From an uncultured Alphaproteobacteria bacterium (GTDB lineage: Bacteria > Pseudomonadota > Alphaproteobacteria > CAAHEQ01 > UBA3637), in assembly GCA_947629595.1 (NCBI GenBank), contig CANREI010000011.1, positions 1-24,519 on the forward strand: a stretch of 24,519 bases of DNA. The letters are read 5' to 3'. This document shows, one piece after another, positions 7,495 to 14,679 of this stretch. The position numbers were made by a program, and so were the translations under genes. Position 1 is the stretch's first letter; the number at the start of each line of letters is the position of its first letter. The notes beneath the pieces were generated by a model. The model ran no database searches, was not told the DNA's origin, and saw only the letters and a list, made by a program, of their open reading frames with translations.

Positions 7495-8415
7495 ATGTAT
7501 GAGAATATAGAATTTATTATTGCCTGCGGCGGAAAAAGCACGCGAAATTATCCGCATTCACAAGCGATTGCCCATAAATGCCTGTTACCGTTCGGCGATG
7601 TTCGCCTGATTGATTATGTGTTAAAAGATATTATTGCCATGGGCGGCAAACATATTACCATTGTTTGTTCCGATGCTTCAACCGTTCAAGCTTTTCAACA
7701 AGCTTTAACGCCGCCTGCGGCCGTTGAGGCAAAATTACGCAAATTCGGGAAAAATGAAATTGCCGATGTGTTAAAATCAATTTTTTTACCGGCCGATATT
7801 GACATAAAATATGTTATTCAGGAGAAGCCGTTGGGAACGGCGCATGTGCTGGGGTTAGCGCATCGTGTTTCAAAAAATCGGCATGCGGTGCTGATTTTTC
7901 CGGACGATTTAATCGACTCGACAAAAGCTTCCGTGCCGTTTATTAAACAAATCACCGATTCGTTTTTAAAAAATCCGAAACAAATTTTGTTAACGGGCGT
8001 TCGAAAAACCGATGTCAGCAATAATGCCGTTTTACAAAACGGGCGGTTAATTGAAAAACCCAAAGAACCGTTATCCGATATTGCCGGCTATTCGCCTTGT
8101 TTGTTCCCGAAAGAATGTCTTGATTATATTGAAGAACAAACCGCGCAAATTGAAAAAACGGGTGTTTTACCCGATCAATCCGTGATGGGCGAATGGGTTT
8201 ATACCGACGGTATTAACGGCTTTTTGGATCATAACGGTGAGAAAAACGGCTTTTTTGTGCAAATGTTTTTGTTAAATCCGCAAGAATACGTGCTGCTGGA
8301 TACGGGAAATTTAGAGCTTTATGAAGCGGCTTTAATTCGCGAACTGCTGATGCATTCACGTTTTTTGAAACAAAATCGCGCCATTGCTCAACAAATTTTA
8401 AACGCCGACAAATAA
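7495..8415 (+). CDS. galU: GalU-type nucleotidyltransferase, likely UTP--glucose-1-phosphate uridylyltransferase
   Basis: The 306-residue length fits GalU, which makes UDP-glucose from UTP and glucose-1-phosphate for glycan and lipopolysaccharide synthesis. The N-terminal ACGGKSTRNYP is a variant of the nucleotide-binding G-x-G-T-R-x-x-P signature, with Ser in place of the usual Gly before TR. HKCLLPFGDVRLIDYVLKDI corresponds to the lysine-containing KEMLP region. VIQEKPLGTAHVLGLAH matches the GalU loop, LIFPDDLI carries the metal-binding acidic strand, and RLIEKPKEP the conserved EKP lysine. It has its own candidate promoter and an AGGA site, after the glk terminator. Together with glk it could feed sugar into surface glycans. 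The altered nucleotide motif means a different nucleotide or sugar cannot be excluded. Confidence 0.75.
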   Translation: MYENIEFIIACGGKSTRNYPHSQAIAHKCLLPFGDVRLIDYVLKDIIAMGGKHITIVCSDASTVQAFQQALTPPAAVEAKLRKFGKNEIADVLKSIFLPADIDIKYVIQEKPLGTAHVLGLAHRVSKNRHAVLIFPDDLIDSTKASVPFIKQITDSFLKNPKQILLTGVRKTDVSNNAVLQNGRLIEKPKEPLSDIAGYSPCLFPKECLDYIEEQTAQIEKTGVLPDQSVMGEWVYTDGINGFLDHNGEKNGFFVQMFLLNPQEYVLLDTGNLELYEAALIRELLMHSRFLKQNRAIAQQILNADK

Positions 8416-8422
8416 ATGAAAA

Positions 8423-8887
8423 TCAATTGCTCCAAAAAATAACCGGATTTTCGGAAGCGCCGCAATCAGCTTTTCTGATATACATTGACATTAACGTATC
8501 ATGTGCCTGATCTTGCAATCGCTCACAGGCAACTTGGGGAACCTGCGTTAAAACAATGCTGAATTTCATGTGATTAAACTGTTCCAATGATTGCACGGTC
8601 ATGGTACCGCCCCACCGATTCAATATTTTGTCACCATCCACGCAGTTTTGAACAATTTTTTCTTTACAAAGATCCGCCATATTTAACCCGCTGTAATCAG
8701 CCGCCCATGAATACATATCGTTAATATCTCGCGCGATTTGCTCAATATCCATTAACGTGGCACTTGTTCGAAAATAAGAATCAACATAAGACATGGACGT
8801 AATGGCCCCGACGGAAATCACGCCGATGATGGCAATAACGCCAAGCATTTCAACCATACTGCGACCGGATTCATTTGATGTTTTCAT
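8423..8887 (-). CDS. Type IV prepilin-like protein (lone pseudopilin)
   Basis: This 154-residue protein has a prepilin N-terminus: a short leader MKTSNESG, then R-S-M-V-E followed by a hydrophobic helix MLGVIAIIGVISVGAI. Cleavage after Gly8 places Glu13 at mature position +5, as expected for prepilin peptidase substrates. Arg at +1 is unusual. The globular part contains ILNRWGGTMTV, reminiscent of the NPWGG segment of PilS-type minor pilins, plus four cysteines (LCKEK, QNCVDG, ACERL, ADCGAS) that may form disulfides. The ATG overlaps the stop of cca (ATGA), with a strong AGGAGAG site inside the cca end. No other pilus gene lies in the window, so the peptidase and assembly platform must be elsewhere. 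It ends 7 bases from the convergent galU end. Confidence 0.82.
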   Translation of the reverse strand: MKTSNESGRSMVEMLGVIAIIGVISVGAITSMSYVDSYFRTSATLMDIEQIARDINDMYSWAADYSGLNMADLCKEKIVQNCVDGDKILNRWGGTMTVQSLEQFNHMKFSIVLTQVPQVACERLQDQAHDTLMSMYIRKADCGASENPVIFWSN

Positions 8888-10059
8888 TTTTTTCTCTCCT
8901 GAATGAATGGATATTTTTTATTATATGCCAAAACAGAATGAATGACAAGCCTTTTTTTTGACGTTAAGTTCATTTTTATCCATTTTTGTTGTGCCGCTTT
9001 TAATAAACGCCCGATTTTTGCGCCGCGAAACCCCGCTTGATAAAAATCGCTGCCCCGAACCGGAAAAACAGGCATTGAAAGCTTTTTAAAGGCATAATAT
9101 TTTGCCATGGGCAAGCGTCCCGTCAAGCGAAACTTTTCCAAATGAAACAAAAAACAAGGCCGCCCGATTTTCCAAAGCAACAATCGGGCCGTTTTTTGCG
9201 ATTGCGGCAATGCATAAGGTGTTTGATACACCGTCAACCGTTTTTTTTGCGCCCGACTCCACTGCCAATCCGGTATGGAAGTATTGGCGCATAAAACAGC
9301 CAAGCGCTCCAACGCACCTGCCTTCGGATAAAAAGAAACAAACCGCTTGAATCCGTCAATATCAACGGTTTTGAAAAACGCATTTAACAAGCCGTATTGA
9401 TTCATCAATTCCAACACAAACACACTGTTTTGACCGGTTAAAATTTTTAAAAACTCCTCCCGAATCCGCTCTTTTGATATGTTTTTTAAACCCTCTTGTA
9501 ACGCAACGCAGGCTTTTAACGCCTCTTCATCAATCACCTGACTGTTTAAAACCGATAAAAAGCGAAAATATCTTAAAAGACGCAAATAATCTTCCCGAAT
9601 GCGTTGTTGCGGCACACCGATGAATCGAACAACCGGTCCGGTCAAATCTTTTAAGCCGTTCACATAATCAAAAATTTGCCCCGATGAATCCATATAAAGC
9701 GCATTGATTGTAAAATCCCGCCGGCGCGCATCGGCCGCATAAGAAGTGCCGAACGCCACCTCGGCATGACGACCGTCGGTTTTCACATCGGCCCGTAACG
9801 ATGTTATTTCATAATTTTTATGATGAAGTACAACCGTTACCGTTCCGTGTTTCAGGCCTGTTTCATAAAAAGAAATGTTATTTTTTCGAAGTCGCTCCGT
9901 CACTTCATCGGGTGATAAGGGCGTTGCAAAATCAAAATCGTGCACACCGCGGTGCAATAAAAAATCCCGAACGCAACCGCCGACCAACCGAAGATGAGAC
10001 TCAAAAACAGAAAATAAAAAACGAACATCGTCCGTTAAAAGTTGATTTTTAGCATCCAT
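8884..10059 (-). CDS. cca: CCA tRNA nucleotidyltransferase / poly(A) polymerase family protein
   Basis: This 391-residue class II nucleotidyltransferase should add or repair the CCA end of tRNAs in the cytoplasm. The head domain has LVGGCVRDFLL (27-35) and the DFDF metal motif (Asp41, Asp43). A third candidate carboxylate is Glu84 in YEITSLRAD, and RRDFTINALY lies at 113-122. The neck region contains RIREDYLRLLRYFRF and SKERIREEFLKIL, both typical of the family. Poly(A) polymerases share this head, but the length and lack of a long basic tail favour CCA addition. It is transcribed away from rnd across a 57-base gap and is followed, with a 4-base overlap, by a prepilin gene. The -10 box is only six bases from the ATG, so the message is probably leaderless. 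Confidence 0.88.
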   Translation of the reverse strand: MDAKNQLLTDDVRFLFSVFESHLRLVGGCVRDFLLHRGVHDFDFATPLSPDEVTERLRKNNISFYETGLKHGTVTVVLHHKNYEITSLRADVKTDGRHAEVAFGTSYAADARRRDFTINALYMDSSGQIFDYVNGLKDLTGPVVRFIGVPQQRIREDYLRLLRYFRFLSVLNSQVIDEEALKACVALQEGLKNISKERIREEFLKILTGQNSVFVLELMNQYGLLNAFFKTVDIDGFKRFVSFYPKAGALERLAVLCANTSIPDWQWSRAQKKRLTVYQTPYALPQSQKTARLLLWKIGRPCFLFHLEKFRLTGRLPMAKYYAFKKLSMPVFPVRGSDFYQAGFRGAKIGRLLKAAQQKWIKMNLTSKKRLVIHSVLAYNKKYPFIQERKK

Positions 10060-10065
10060 TCTTCA

Positions 10066-10094
10066 AATATATGCAATAATTTCTTGCAAATCAA
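10066..10094 (-). promoter_or_regulatory. Candidate cca promoter giving a leaderless mRNA
   Basis: On the minus strand TTGATT (10094-10089) and TATATT (10071-10066) are spaced by 17 bases. Only six bases separate the -10 box from the ATG at 10059, so the transcript should begin at or next to the start codon. No Shine-Dalgarno sequence is present. Confidence 0.6.
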
Positions 10095-10111
10095 GAAAAA
10101 AAATGTATGAT
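10084..10111 (+). promoter_or_regulatory. Candidate rnd promoter giving a leaderless mRNA
   Basis: TTGCAA (10084-10089) and TATGAT (10106-10111, five of six) are spaced by 16 bases. The start would fall near 10118, next to the ATG at 10120. The -35 boxes of this promoter and the cca promoter share base 10089, so the two polymerases could not bind at the same time. Confidence 0.55.
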
Positions 10112-10119
10112 AAGCAGTG

Positions 10120-11304
10120 ATGATTATTACAACAACAAAACAGCTGACCGAAGTGTGTCACCGCTTTGCAGACAGCGCTTTCATAACCGTTGATACGGAG
10201 TTTATTCGGGAAAGAACATTCTATCCCGAAGTGTGTTTAATTCAAATTGCAACCCCCGATGAGGCTTATTGCATCGATCCGCTTGCAAAGGATATTCAAT
10301 TAGATGCGTTGTTTGAACTGTTTCAAAATAAAAACGTTGTGAAAGTGTTTCATGCGGCGCGACAGGATATTGAAATTATTTTTCATTTAAGCGGCCAAAT
10401 TCCGTACCCCGTTTTTGATACGCAAATCGGCGCCATGGCTTGCGGTTTCGGCGAAAACGTGAGTTATCAGCAATTGGTGAAATCCTATTTAAAAATTGAC
10501 TTGGATAAAAGTATGCGTTGCACCAATTGGGAAAATCGTCCTTTAAACGAACGACAGGTGCAATATGCGTTATGCGATGTCACTCATTTATGTCGGGTTT
10601 ATCAAAAAATATCCGACTATTTAAAAGCGCACAATCGTCTTGATTGGATTCAAGAAGAACTTCATCAGTTAACCGATCCGGAACTTTATCATCCCTCGCC
10701 CGCGCAGTTGGCGGAAAAAGCCAAAAGCAGCAATTTAAAAGGAACGGCGCTGTTTATTTATCAAAAGCTTTATATTTTGCGGGAAAATTTGGCACGCAAA
10801 AAAAACAGACCGCGTCGGCACATTCTGAAAGATGAATTATTACATGAACTGGCCAGCATTCAGCCGACAACCCCCGATCAAATGAAAAAAATGCGCAATT
10901 TAACGAACGGGTTTGAAAAATCGGATATGGCCCGACAAATCTGTCAAACCGTTGCGCAAGCCTTAACCGAAAATCCGCCGATTGTTCAAGAAAAAGTCGA
11001 ACATAATTTAACAAATGCGCAAAAAAATTTAATTGAAATTTTAAGACTCACGCTGCATTTAATTGCCACGCAGGAAAAAGTCGCCTCGTCTTTAATTGCT
11101 TCCAACACCGATTTGGAAAATTTTGTTTGTGATTTCGATGTGCCGTTTAATCACGGTTGGCGCTATCAATTGTTCGGCAAAACCGCCTTGCAAATTAAAA
11201 ACGGCGAAACGGGCTTATTTTATCATCCGCCATCGAAAAAAATTCAATTTTTAACCCCGCAATCCGCTTTAACCGATTTTTTACCGCTCCTTAATGACAA
11301 ATGA
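10120..11304 (+). CDS. rnd: Ribonuclease D
   Basis: RNase D is a 3'-5' exoribonuclease that trims tRNA precursors and other small RNAs. The DEDDy catalytic residues are all visible: Asp25 and Glu27 in VDTEF, Asp83 in HAARQDIEII, and Tyr149 with Asp153 in YALCDVTHL (numbered from the ATG). An HRDC-like helical region follows from about residue 205, including RPRRHILKDELLHELA. The 394-residue length is close to E. coli RNase D. A GTG three bases upstream (10117) is an alternative start. I prefer the ATG because the predicted transcript start lies next to it and no ribosome-binding site is seen for either. It is divergent from cca and ends two bases before the ankyrin gene's promoter. Confidence 0.93.
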   Translation: MIITTTKQLTEVCHRFADSAFITVDTEFIRERTFYPEVCLIQIATPDEAYCIDPLAKDIQLDALFELFQNKNVVKVFHAARQDIEIIFHLSGQIPYPVFDTQIGAMACGFGENVSYQQLVKSYLKIDLDKSMRCTNWENRPLNERQVQYALCDVTHLCRVYQKISDYLKAHNRLDWIQEELHQLTDPELYHPSPAQLAEKAKSSNLKGTALFIYQKLYILRENLARKKNRPRRHILKDELLHELASIQPTTPDQMKKMRNLTNGFEKSDMARQICQTVAQALTENPPIVQEKVEHNLTNAQKNLIEILRLTLHLIATQEKVASSLIASNTDLENFVCDFDVPFNHGWRYQLFGKTALQIKNGETGLFYHPPSKKIQFLTPQSALTDFLPLLNDK

Positions 11305-11305
11305 T

Positions 11306-11334
11306 TTGACAAAACTTTGTTTTCGTGTTATACT
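11306..11334 (+). promoter_or_regulatory. Near-consensus sigma70 promoter for the ankyrin-repeat gene
   Basis: A perfect TTGACA at 11306-11311 and TATACT (five of six) at 11329-11334 are spaced by exactly 17 bases. The box begins one base after the last base of the rnd stop. The predicted start near 11341 gives a 42-base leader with a strong GAGGGG site (11369-11374) eight bases before the ATG. Confidence 0.8.
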
Positions 11335-11382
11335 TCAAAAACAGTCAATGATTGAATCACATAGACATGAGGGGAAAAAACA

Positions 11383-12780
11383 ATGAATTCGAAAACGGAA
11401 GAAAAAAATCCGCCTTTAATTGAGGCCGTTATTCATAAAGATTTACAAGCGTTCAATACGCTGATTCATCAGTGTGATATCAATGCGCAAGGGGAAAACG
11501 GAACAACGGCGTTGATTGAAGCAACTTACCGATCACAAGATTCGATCGGGAAAAAAATGTTTTTTGAGCTCTTGAATCAGTCACAATTAAATGTTAACCA
11601 AGCGGATTCTTTCGGATTGACTGCTCTGGGCGTTGCCGTTACACGTAATTGGGCTCTGCTCCCTGCTCTTTTAAAAAGAGGCGCTAATCCCAATGTTTAT
11701 ACCATTGCCAAACTCCCCGGACAATCAGATGTGTTTACGCATCAGGAAACGCCGTGGCGCAAAATTTCCCTGCTCAGCTTTGCCATTTGGAAGGGGAACG
11801 GTAAAGTCGTTGACTTATTGTTAAAATATCATGCCGACGTGAATATGGTCAGTTCGTTGGATATTACGCCGTTATCCATGTGTGCGCGCATGCATGATGC
11901 AACAACTTTGGATTACTTAATTCAAAAAGCCGATGCCCAAGTAAATATTTTACCGACAAATTGGACTGAATTTACGTCAAACGCTCAAAAAGCCTGTCCG
12001 GTTGCTTTAAGAAAAGCGTTGAAATACGGCAGCTATCACTGTGCGGAAAAACTCATTCAAGCCGGTTGTACGCTGCCCAAAATTATTTATCGCGCCAATC
12101 ACACTTTTGCAACGCCCTTAACTTATGTTTTACAGCAAATGCCGACGGTTCATCAAAGTTATATTAATGCACAAGATTATATGCGCAATCCCTGTTTCAC
12201 CGACTACCTTAATACCATACGCATTTTAATCAACAAAACCGATATTCAACCGCAAGTCACCGACTCGGAAGGACGAACGGCTCTTTCTTACATGTCCGAA
12301 AAAGGAATGCTTTCTTTCATTGACAATGTGCTGACACCCGATACCATCAATTTGCCCGATCATAAGGGCTTAACCCCGCTTGCCTATGCTTTGGCAAACA
12401 ATCAAAAGCCGATGATTCATTATTTACTGGATCACGGCGCCGATCCGAATTGCATGGTGCCGAATGTTATCTCTTATAAACAAATTATTTATCACAACGC
12501 CGTTCATCTTATTCCTGCCGTTCAGTTTGCCATGAAAACCGGCCATGTTGATATTATTCATAAAATGCTGGATAACGGGGTTAGTTTACGTCATTACAAA
12601 AACTATAAGCAGCTTTTTTACGAGGCTCTTTCTTATCAATTGCCGGCCTCTTTAATCAATAAGCTTCTCTATCGCCGCCAAGCGGAAAAAAATCAAATAC
12701 CCGCCAACTTGCAACATAATTGGATGCAGAAAAAAATTCAAAAAATACTGAATCGGCAGCGGCAAGCGGAAAAAAATTAG
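11383..12780 (+). CDS. Ankyrin-repeat protein, target unknown
   Basis: This 465-residue protein consists largely of about eight ankyrin-like units. Clear ones include GTTALIEATYRS (40-51), GLTALGVAVTRN followed by LLKRGANPNV (78-105), ISLLSFAIWKGNGKVVDLLLKYHADVN, and HKGLTPLAYALANNQKPMIHYLLDHGADPN (from 327). Others are degenerate. No signal peptide or membrane segment is seen. The C-terminal ~60 residues are basic and carry RRQAEKN twice in similar form. Ankyrin repeats bind proteins; in host-associated Alphaproteobacteria such proteins are sometimes secreted effectors, but no secretion signal can be identified here and a housekeeping role is equally possible. It has its own strong promoter and good ribosome-binding site. 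Its stop overlaps that of the convergent murA by four bases. Confidence 0.85.
   Translation: MNSKTEEKNPPLIEAVIHKDLQAFNTLIHQCDINAQGENGTTALIEATYRSQDSIGKKMFFELLNQSQLNVNQADSFGLTALGVAVTRNWALLPALLKRGANPNVYTIAKLPGQSDVFTHQETPWRKISLLSFAIWKGNGKVVDLLLKYHADVNMVSSLDITPLSMCARMHDATTLDYLIQKADAQVNILPTNWTEFTSNAQKACPVALRKALKYGSYHCAEKLIQAGCTLPKIIYRANHTFATPLTYVLQQMPTVHQSYINAQDYMRNPCFTDYLNTIRILINKTDIQPQVTDSEGRTALSYMSEKGMLSFIDNVLTPDTINLPDHKGLTPLAYALANNQKPMIHYLLDHGADPNCMVPNVISYKQIIYHNAVHLIPAVQFAMKTGHVDIIHKMLDNGVSLRHYKNYKQLFYEALSYQLPASLINKLLYRRQAEKNQIPANLQHNWMQKKIQKILNRQRQAEKN
12679..12777 (+). repeat. 15-base direct repeat, 84 bases apart, in the ankyrin gene tail
   Basis: CAAGCGGAAAAAAAT occurs at 12679-12693 and again at 12763-12777. 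The offset of 84 bases is 28 codons, so both copies are read in the same frame and encode QAEKN. Recombination between them would delete 28 residues without a frameshift. Confidence 0.85.
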
Positions 12781-14039
12781 TCATCTAAATGAATGCGCTC
12801 AATATCGGCCCCCAATGCCTTCAATTTTTCTTCCAATTGAAAATAGCCCCTGTCAATGTGATAAATGCGCTTGACAATCGTTTCCCCTTTGGCGGCAAGG
12901 GCGGCCAATACCAACCCGACACCGCCGCGTAAATCCGAAGACATCACCGTTGTTCCCGAAAGCGACTCGACGCCGGTAATCAACACCGATTGATTGGTTA
13001 AAATTTTAACTTGCGCCCCCATCCGTTGCAATTCGGGAATGTGCATAAATCGATTTTCAAAAATGCGTTCTTCCACCAAACTTTCCCCTTTCGATAACGC
13101 CAAAACGGAAGTCAGTAAAGCTTGTGCGTCCGTCGGAAAGCCCGGATATTCGCATGTTGTAATCGGCGTTGCCGTTAATGAAGCTTTGGAAGCATCAACC
13201 CATAAATCACTGCCTCTTTGTTCAAAAACAACACCGCTGATTCGTAACGCATCGGCCACGGCATTCATTAAATTTAAATTGGTGTTTTTCATTAAAATTT
13301 GCCCGTGCGTTAAAGCGGCGGCAGCGGCAAATGTTGCCGACTCAATTCTGTCGGGCACAATTTTATGCGTACAACCGTGTAATTTTTCAACCCCGTGCAC
13401 GGTTAAAACTTTTGTACCGATTCCCTCAATTTTCGCCCCCATTTTAACCAACACGTTTAGTAAATCAATCACTTCCGGTTCCAACGCCGGATTATGAATC
13501 ACCGTCGTTCCCTCGGACAAAACGGCAGACATAATCGTATTATGCGTTGCACCGACCGATACACGCGGGAAAAAAATTTCATTTCCCCGCAAGCGTCCTT
13601 TGGCTTTTACATAGCCGTTTTCCACTTTAATATCAGCCCCCATTTCCCGTAAAGCCACCAAATATAAATCAACGGGACGCGTGCCGATGGCACAACCGCC
13701 CGGCAACGAAACTTCCGCTTCATGAAATCGCCCCAACAAAGGACCCAACACCCAAAACGAACCGCGCATTTTCGACACAAATTCATAATCGGCATGCGTG
13801 GAGGAAATGGTATCTGCCCGTAAAATCAGTTTATTCGGTAAAGCTTCGATTTTCATACCCAAACTTTCCAACAACCGTGATAAAACTTTCACATCGGATA
13901 AATAAGAAATATTCGTCAGTTCAACAGGTTCATCGGTTAAAAGAGCCGCCGCCATAATCGGTAAAACGGCATTTTTAGCTCCTTGAATTTCAACACTTCC
14001 TTGTAACTTTTTTTGACCGGTTATTTTATAGGCATACAT
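12777..14039 (-). CDS. murA: UDP-N-acetylglucosamine 1-carboxyvinyltransferase
   Basis: MurA transfers enolpyruvate from PEP to UDP-GlcNAc, the first committed step of peptidoglycan synthesis, in the cytoplasm. The 420-residue length is standard. IQGAKNAVLP places Lys22 and Asn23 at the substrate-binding positions. The catalytic-loop cysteine is Cys116 in PGGCAIGTRPVDLYL; enzymes with Cys here are normally the fosfomycin-sensitive type. VPDRIESATF and EYPGFPTDAQALL are further signatures, with the latter holding the catalytic Asp. The ATG at 14039 is preceded by AGGAGAAA. The gene start overlaps the end of a small upstream ORF by 19 bases, and murA is the last gene of the long minus-strand run. 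It converges on the ankyrin gene. Confidence 0.97.
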   Translation of the reverse strand: MYAYKITGQKKLQGSVEIQGAKNAVLPIMAAALLTDEPVELTNISYLSDVKVLSRLLESLGMKIEALPNKLILRADTISSTHADYEFVSKMRGSFWVLGPLLGRFHEAEVSLPGGCAIGTRPVDLYLVALREMGADIKVENGYVKAKGRLRGNEIFFPRVSVGATHNTIMSAVLSEGTTVIHNPALEPEVIDLLNVLVKMGAKIEGIGTKVLTVHGVEKLHGCTHKIVPDRIESATFAAAAALTHGQILMKNTNLNLMNAVADALRISGVVFEQRGSDLWVDASKASLTATPITTCEYPGFPTDAQALLTSVLALSKGESLVEERIFENRFMHIPELQRMGAQVKILTNQSVLITGVESLSGTTVMSSDLRGGVGLVLAALAAKGETIVKRIYHIDRGYFQLEEKLKALGADIERIHLDD

Positions 14040-14239
14040 AACTTTTCTCCTGAATCGTCAGATGACTTTTTATGATTTTCTTTCTCTTGTTTTTGTTTTT
14101 TTCGAAGACGCAAATTTTTTTGCAAGGCCAATGCTTGCGCCGCGAATGTTTGCGCTTTTTTTTCGCTCAAATGATGACATTCTTTTATTTGCTTGACCAG
14201 ACAGGTCAAATTTTCCTCTATGGTTTGATTTTCATTCAT
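14021..14239 (-). CDS. Small basic protein between dtd and murA, unknown
   Basis: I do not recognise this 72-residue protein. The chosen start (MNENQTIEEN) has a strong GGAGGG site just upstream; a longer reading from 14281 would run 50 bases into dtd and lacks such a site. The N-terminal part (IEENLTCLVKQIKECHHLSEKKAQTFAAQALALQ) is predicted helical, followed by a strongly basic stretch (KNLRLRKKQKQEKENHKK) and a short polar tail. No signal peptide or membrane segment is seen. Its 3' end overlaps murA by 19 bases, so ribosomes finishing here may help murA initiation. The good ribosome-binding site and tight packing argue for a real gene. Confidence 0.65.
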   Translation of the reverse strand: MNENQTIEENLTCLVKQIKECHHLSEKKAQTFAAQALALQKNLRLRKKQKQEKENHKKSSDDSGEKLCMPIK

Positions 14240-14678
14240 TTGAACCCTCCAAAATAAAAGTTGCCGGCCCGTCGTTTTCAATATGCACCGTCATATCGGC
14301 ACCGAAAACGCCTGTTTCAACGGGAATATGCCAAGCTTTAACCGCCTGCACAAACTGCTGAAACAATTGAGCTGCTTTTTGCGGATTTCCCGCTCCCGTA
14401 AATGACGGACGTCGCCCGCTGCGACAATCTGCCAACAAAGTAAATTGCGATACAATCAAAGCTGCTCCCCGAATATCAATCAGTGACTTGTTCATTTTGC
14501 CGTTTTCATCTTCAAACACGCGTAATTGTACCGTTTTTTGTGCCATTTTTTGTATGACTTCATCGGTATCCGTTTCTTCCATACCGGCCAAAATGCAAAA
14601 GCCTTTTGCGCATTTTCCCACGCACTTTTGCCCCACAAAAACGGCCGCTTTATGAACGCGCTGCAAGACCAATTTCAT
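14232..14678 (-). CDS. dtd: D-aminoacyl-tRNA deacylase
   Basis: Dtd hydrolyses D-amino acids wrongly attached to tRNA, keeping D-residues out of proteins. The 148-residue length is typical. SQFTLLAD at 77-84 is the SQFTL signature with the catalytic-site Thr80. NDGPATF contains the cis Gly137-Pro138 motif that reads substrate chirality. GRRPSFTGA at 88-96 is also conserved. The ATG lies one base beyond the pgeF stop codon, with an AGGAATAA site in the pgeF end. Downstream, the start of the small basic ORF lies five bases after the stop position on the same strand and slightly overlaps dtd. This places dtd firmly inside the operon. Confidence 0.96.
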   Translation of the reverse strand: MKLVLQRVHKAAVFVGQKCVGKCAKGFCILAGMEETDTDEVIQKMAQKTVQLRVFEDENGKMNKSLIDIRGAALIVSQFTLLADCRSGRRPSFTGAGNPQKAAQLFQQFVQAVKAWHIPVETGVFGADMTVHIENDGPATFILEGSNE

Positions 14679-14679
14679 T

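Noticed and set aside
12820..12841. Inverted repeat TTCAATT/AATTGAA inside the end of murA, considered as an embedded terminator for the ankyrin gene
   Set aside because: The stem is AT-only apart from one pair, the loop is 8 bases, and no T-run follows on the plus strand.
12994..13497. 167-codon plus-strand open frame opposite murA
   Set aside because: Antisense to conserved murA sequence, including catalytic regions; no recognisable domain.
14021..14281. Longer version of the small ORF starting at 14281 (MKTTGRQLL)
   Set aside because: It would overlap dtd by 50 bases and has no ribosome-binding site, while the internal ATG at 14239 has a strong GGAGGG site.
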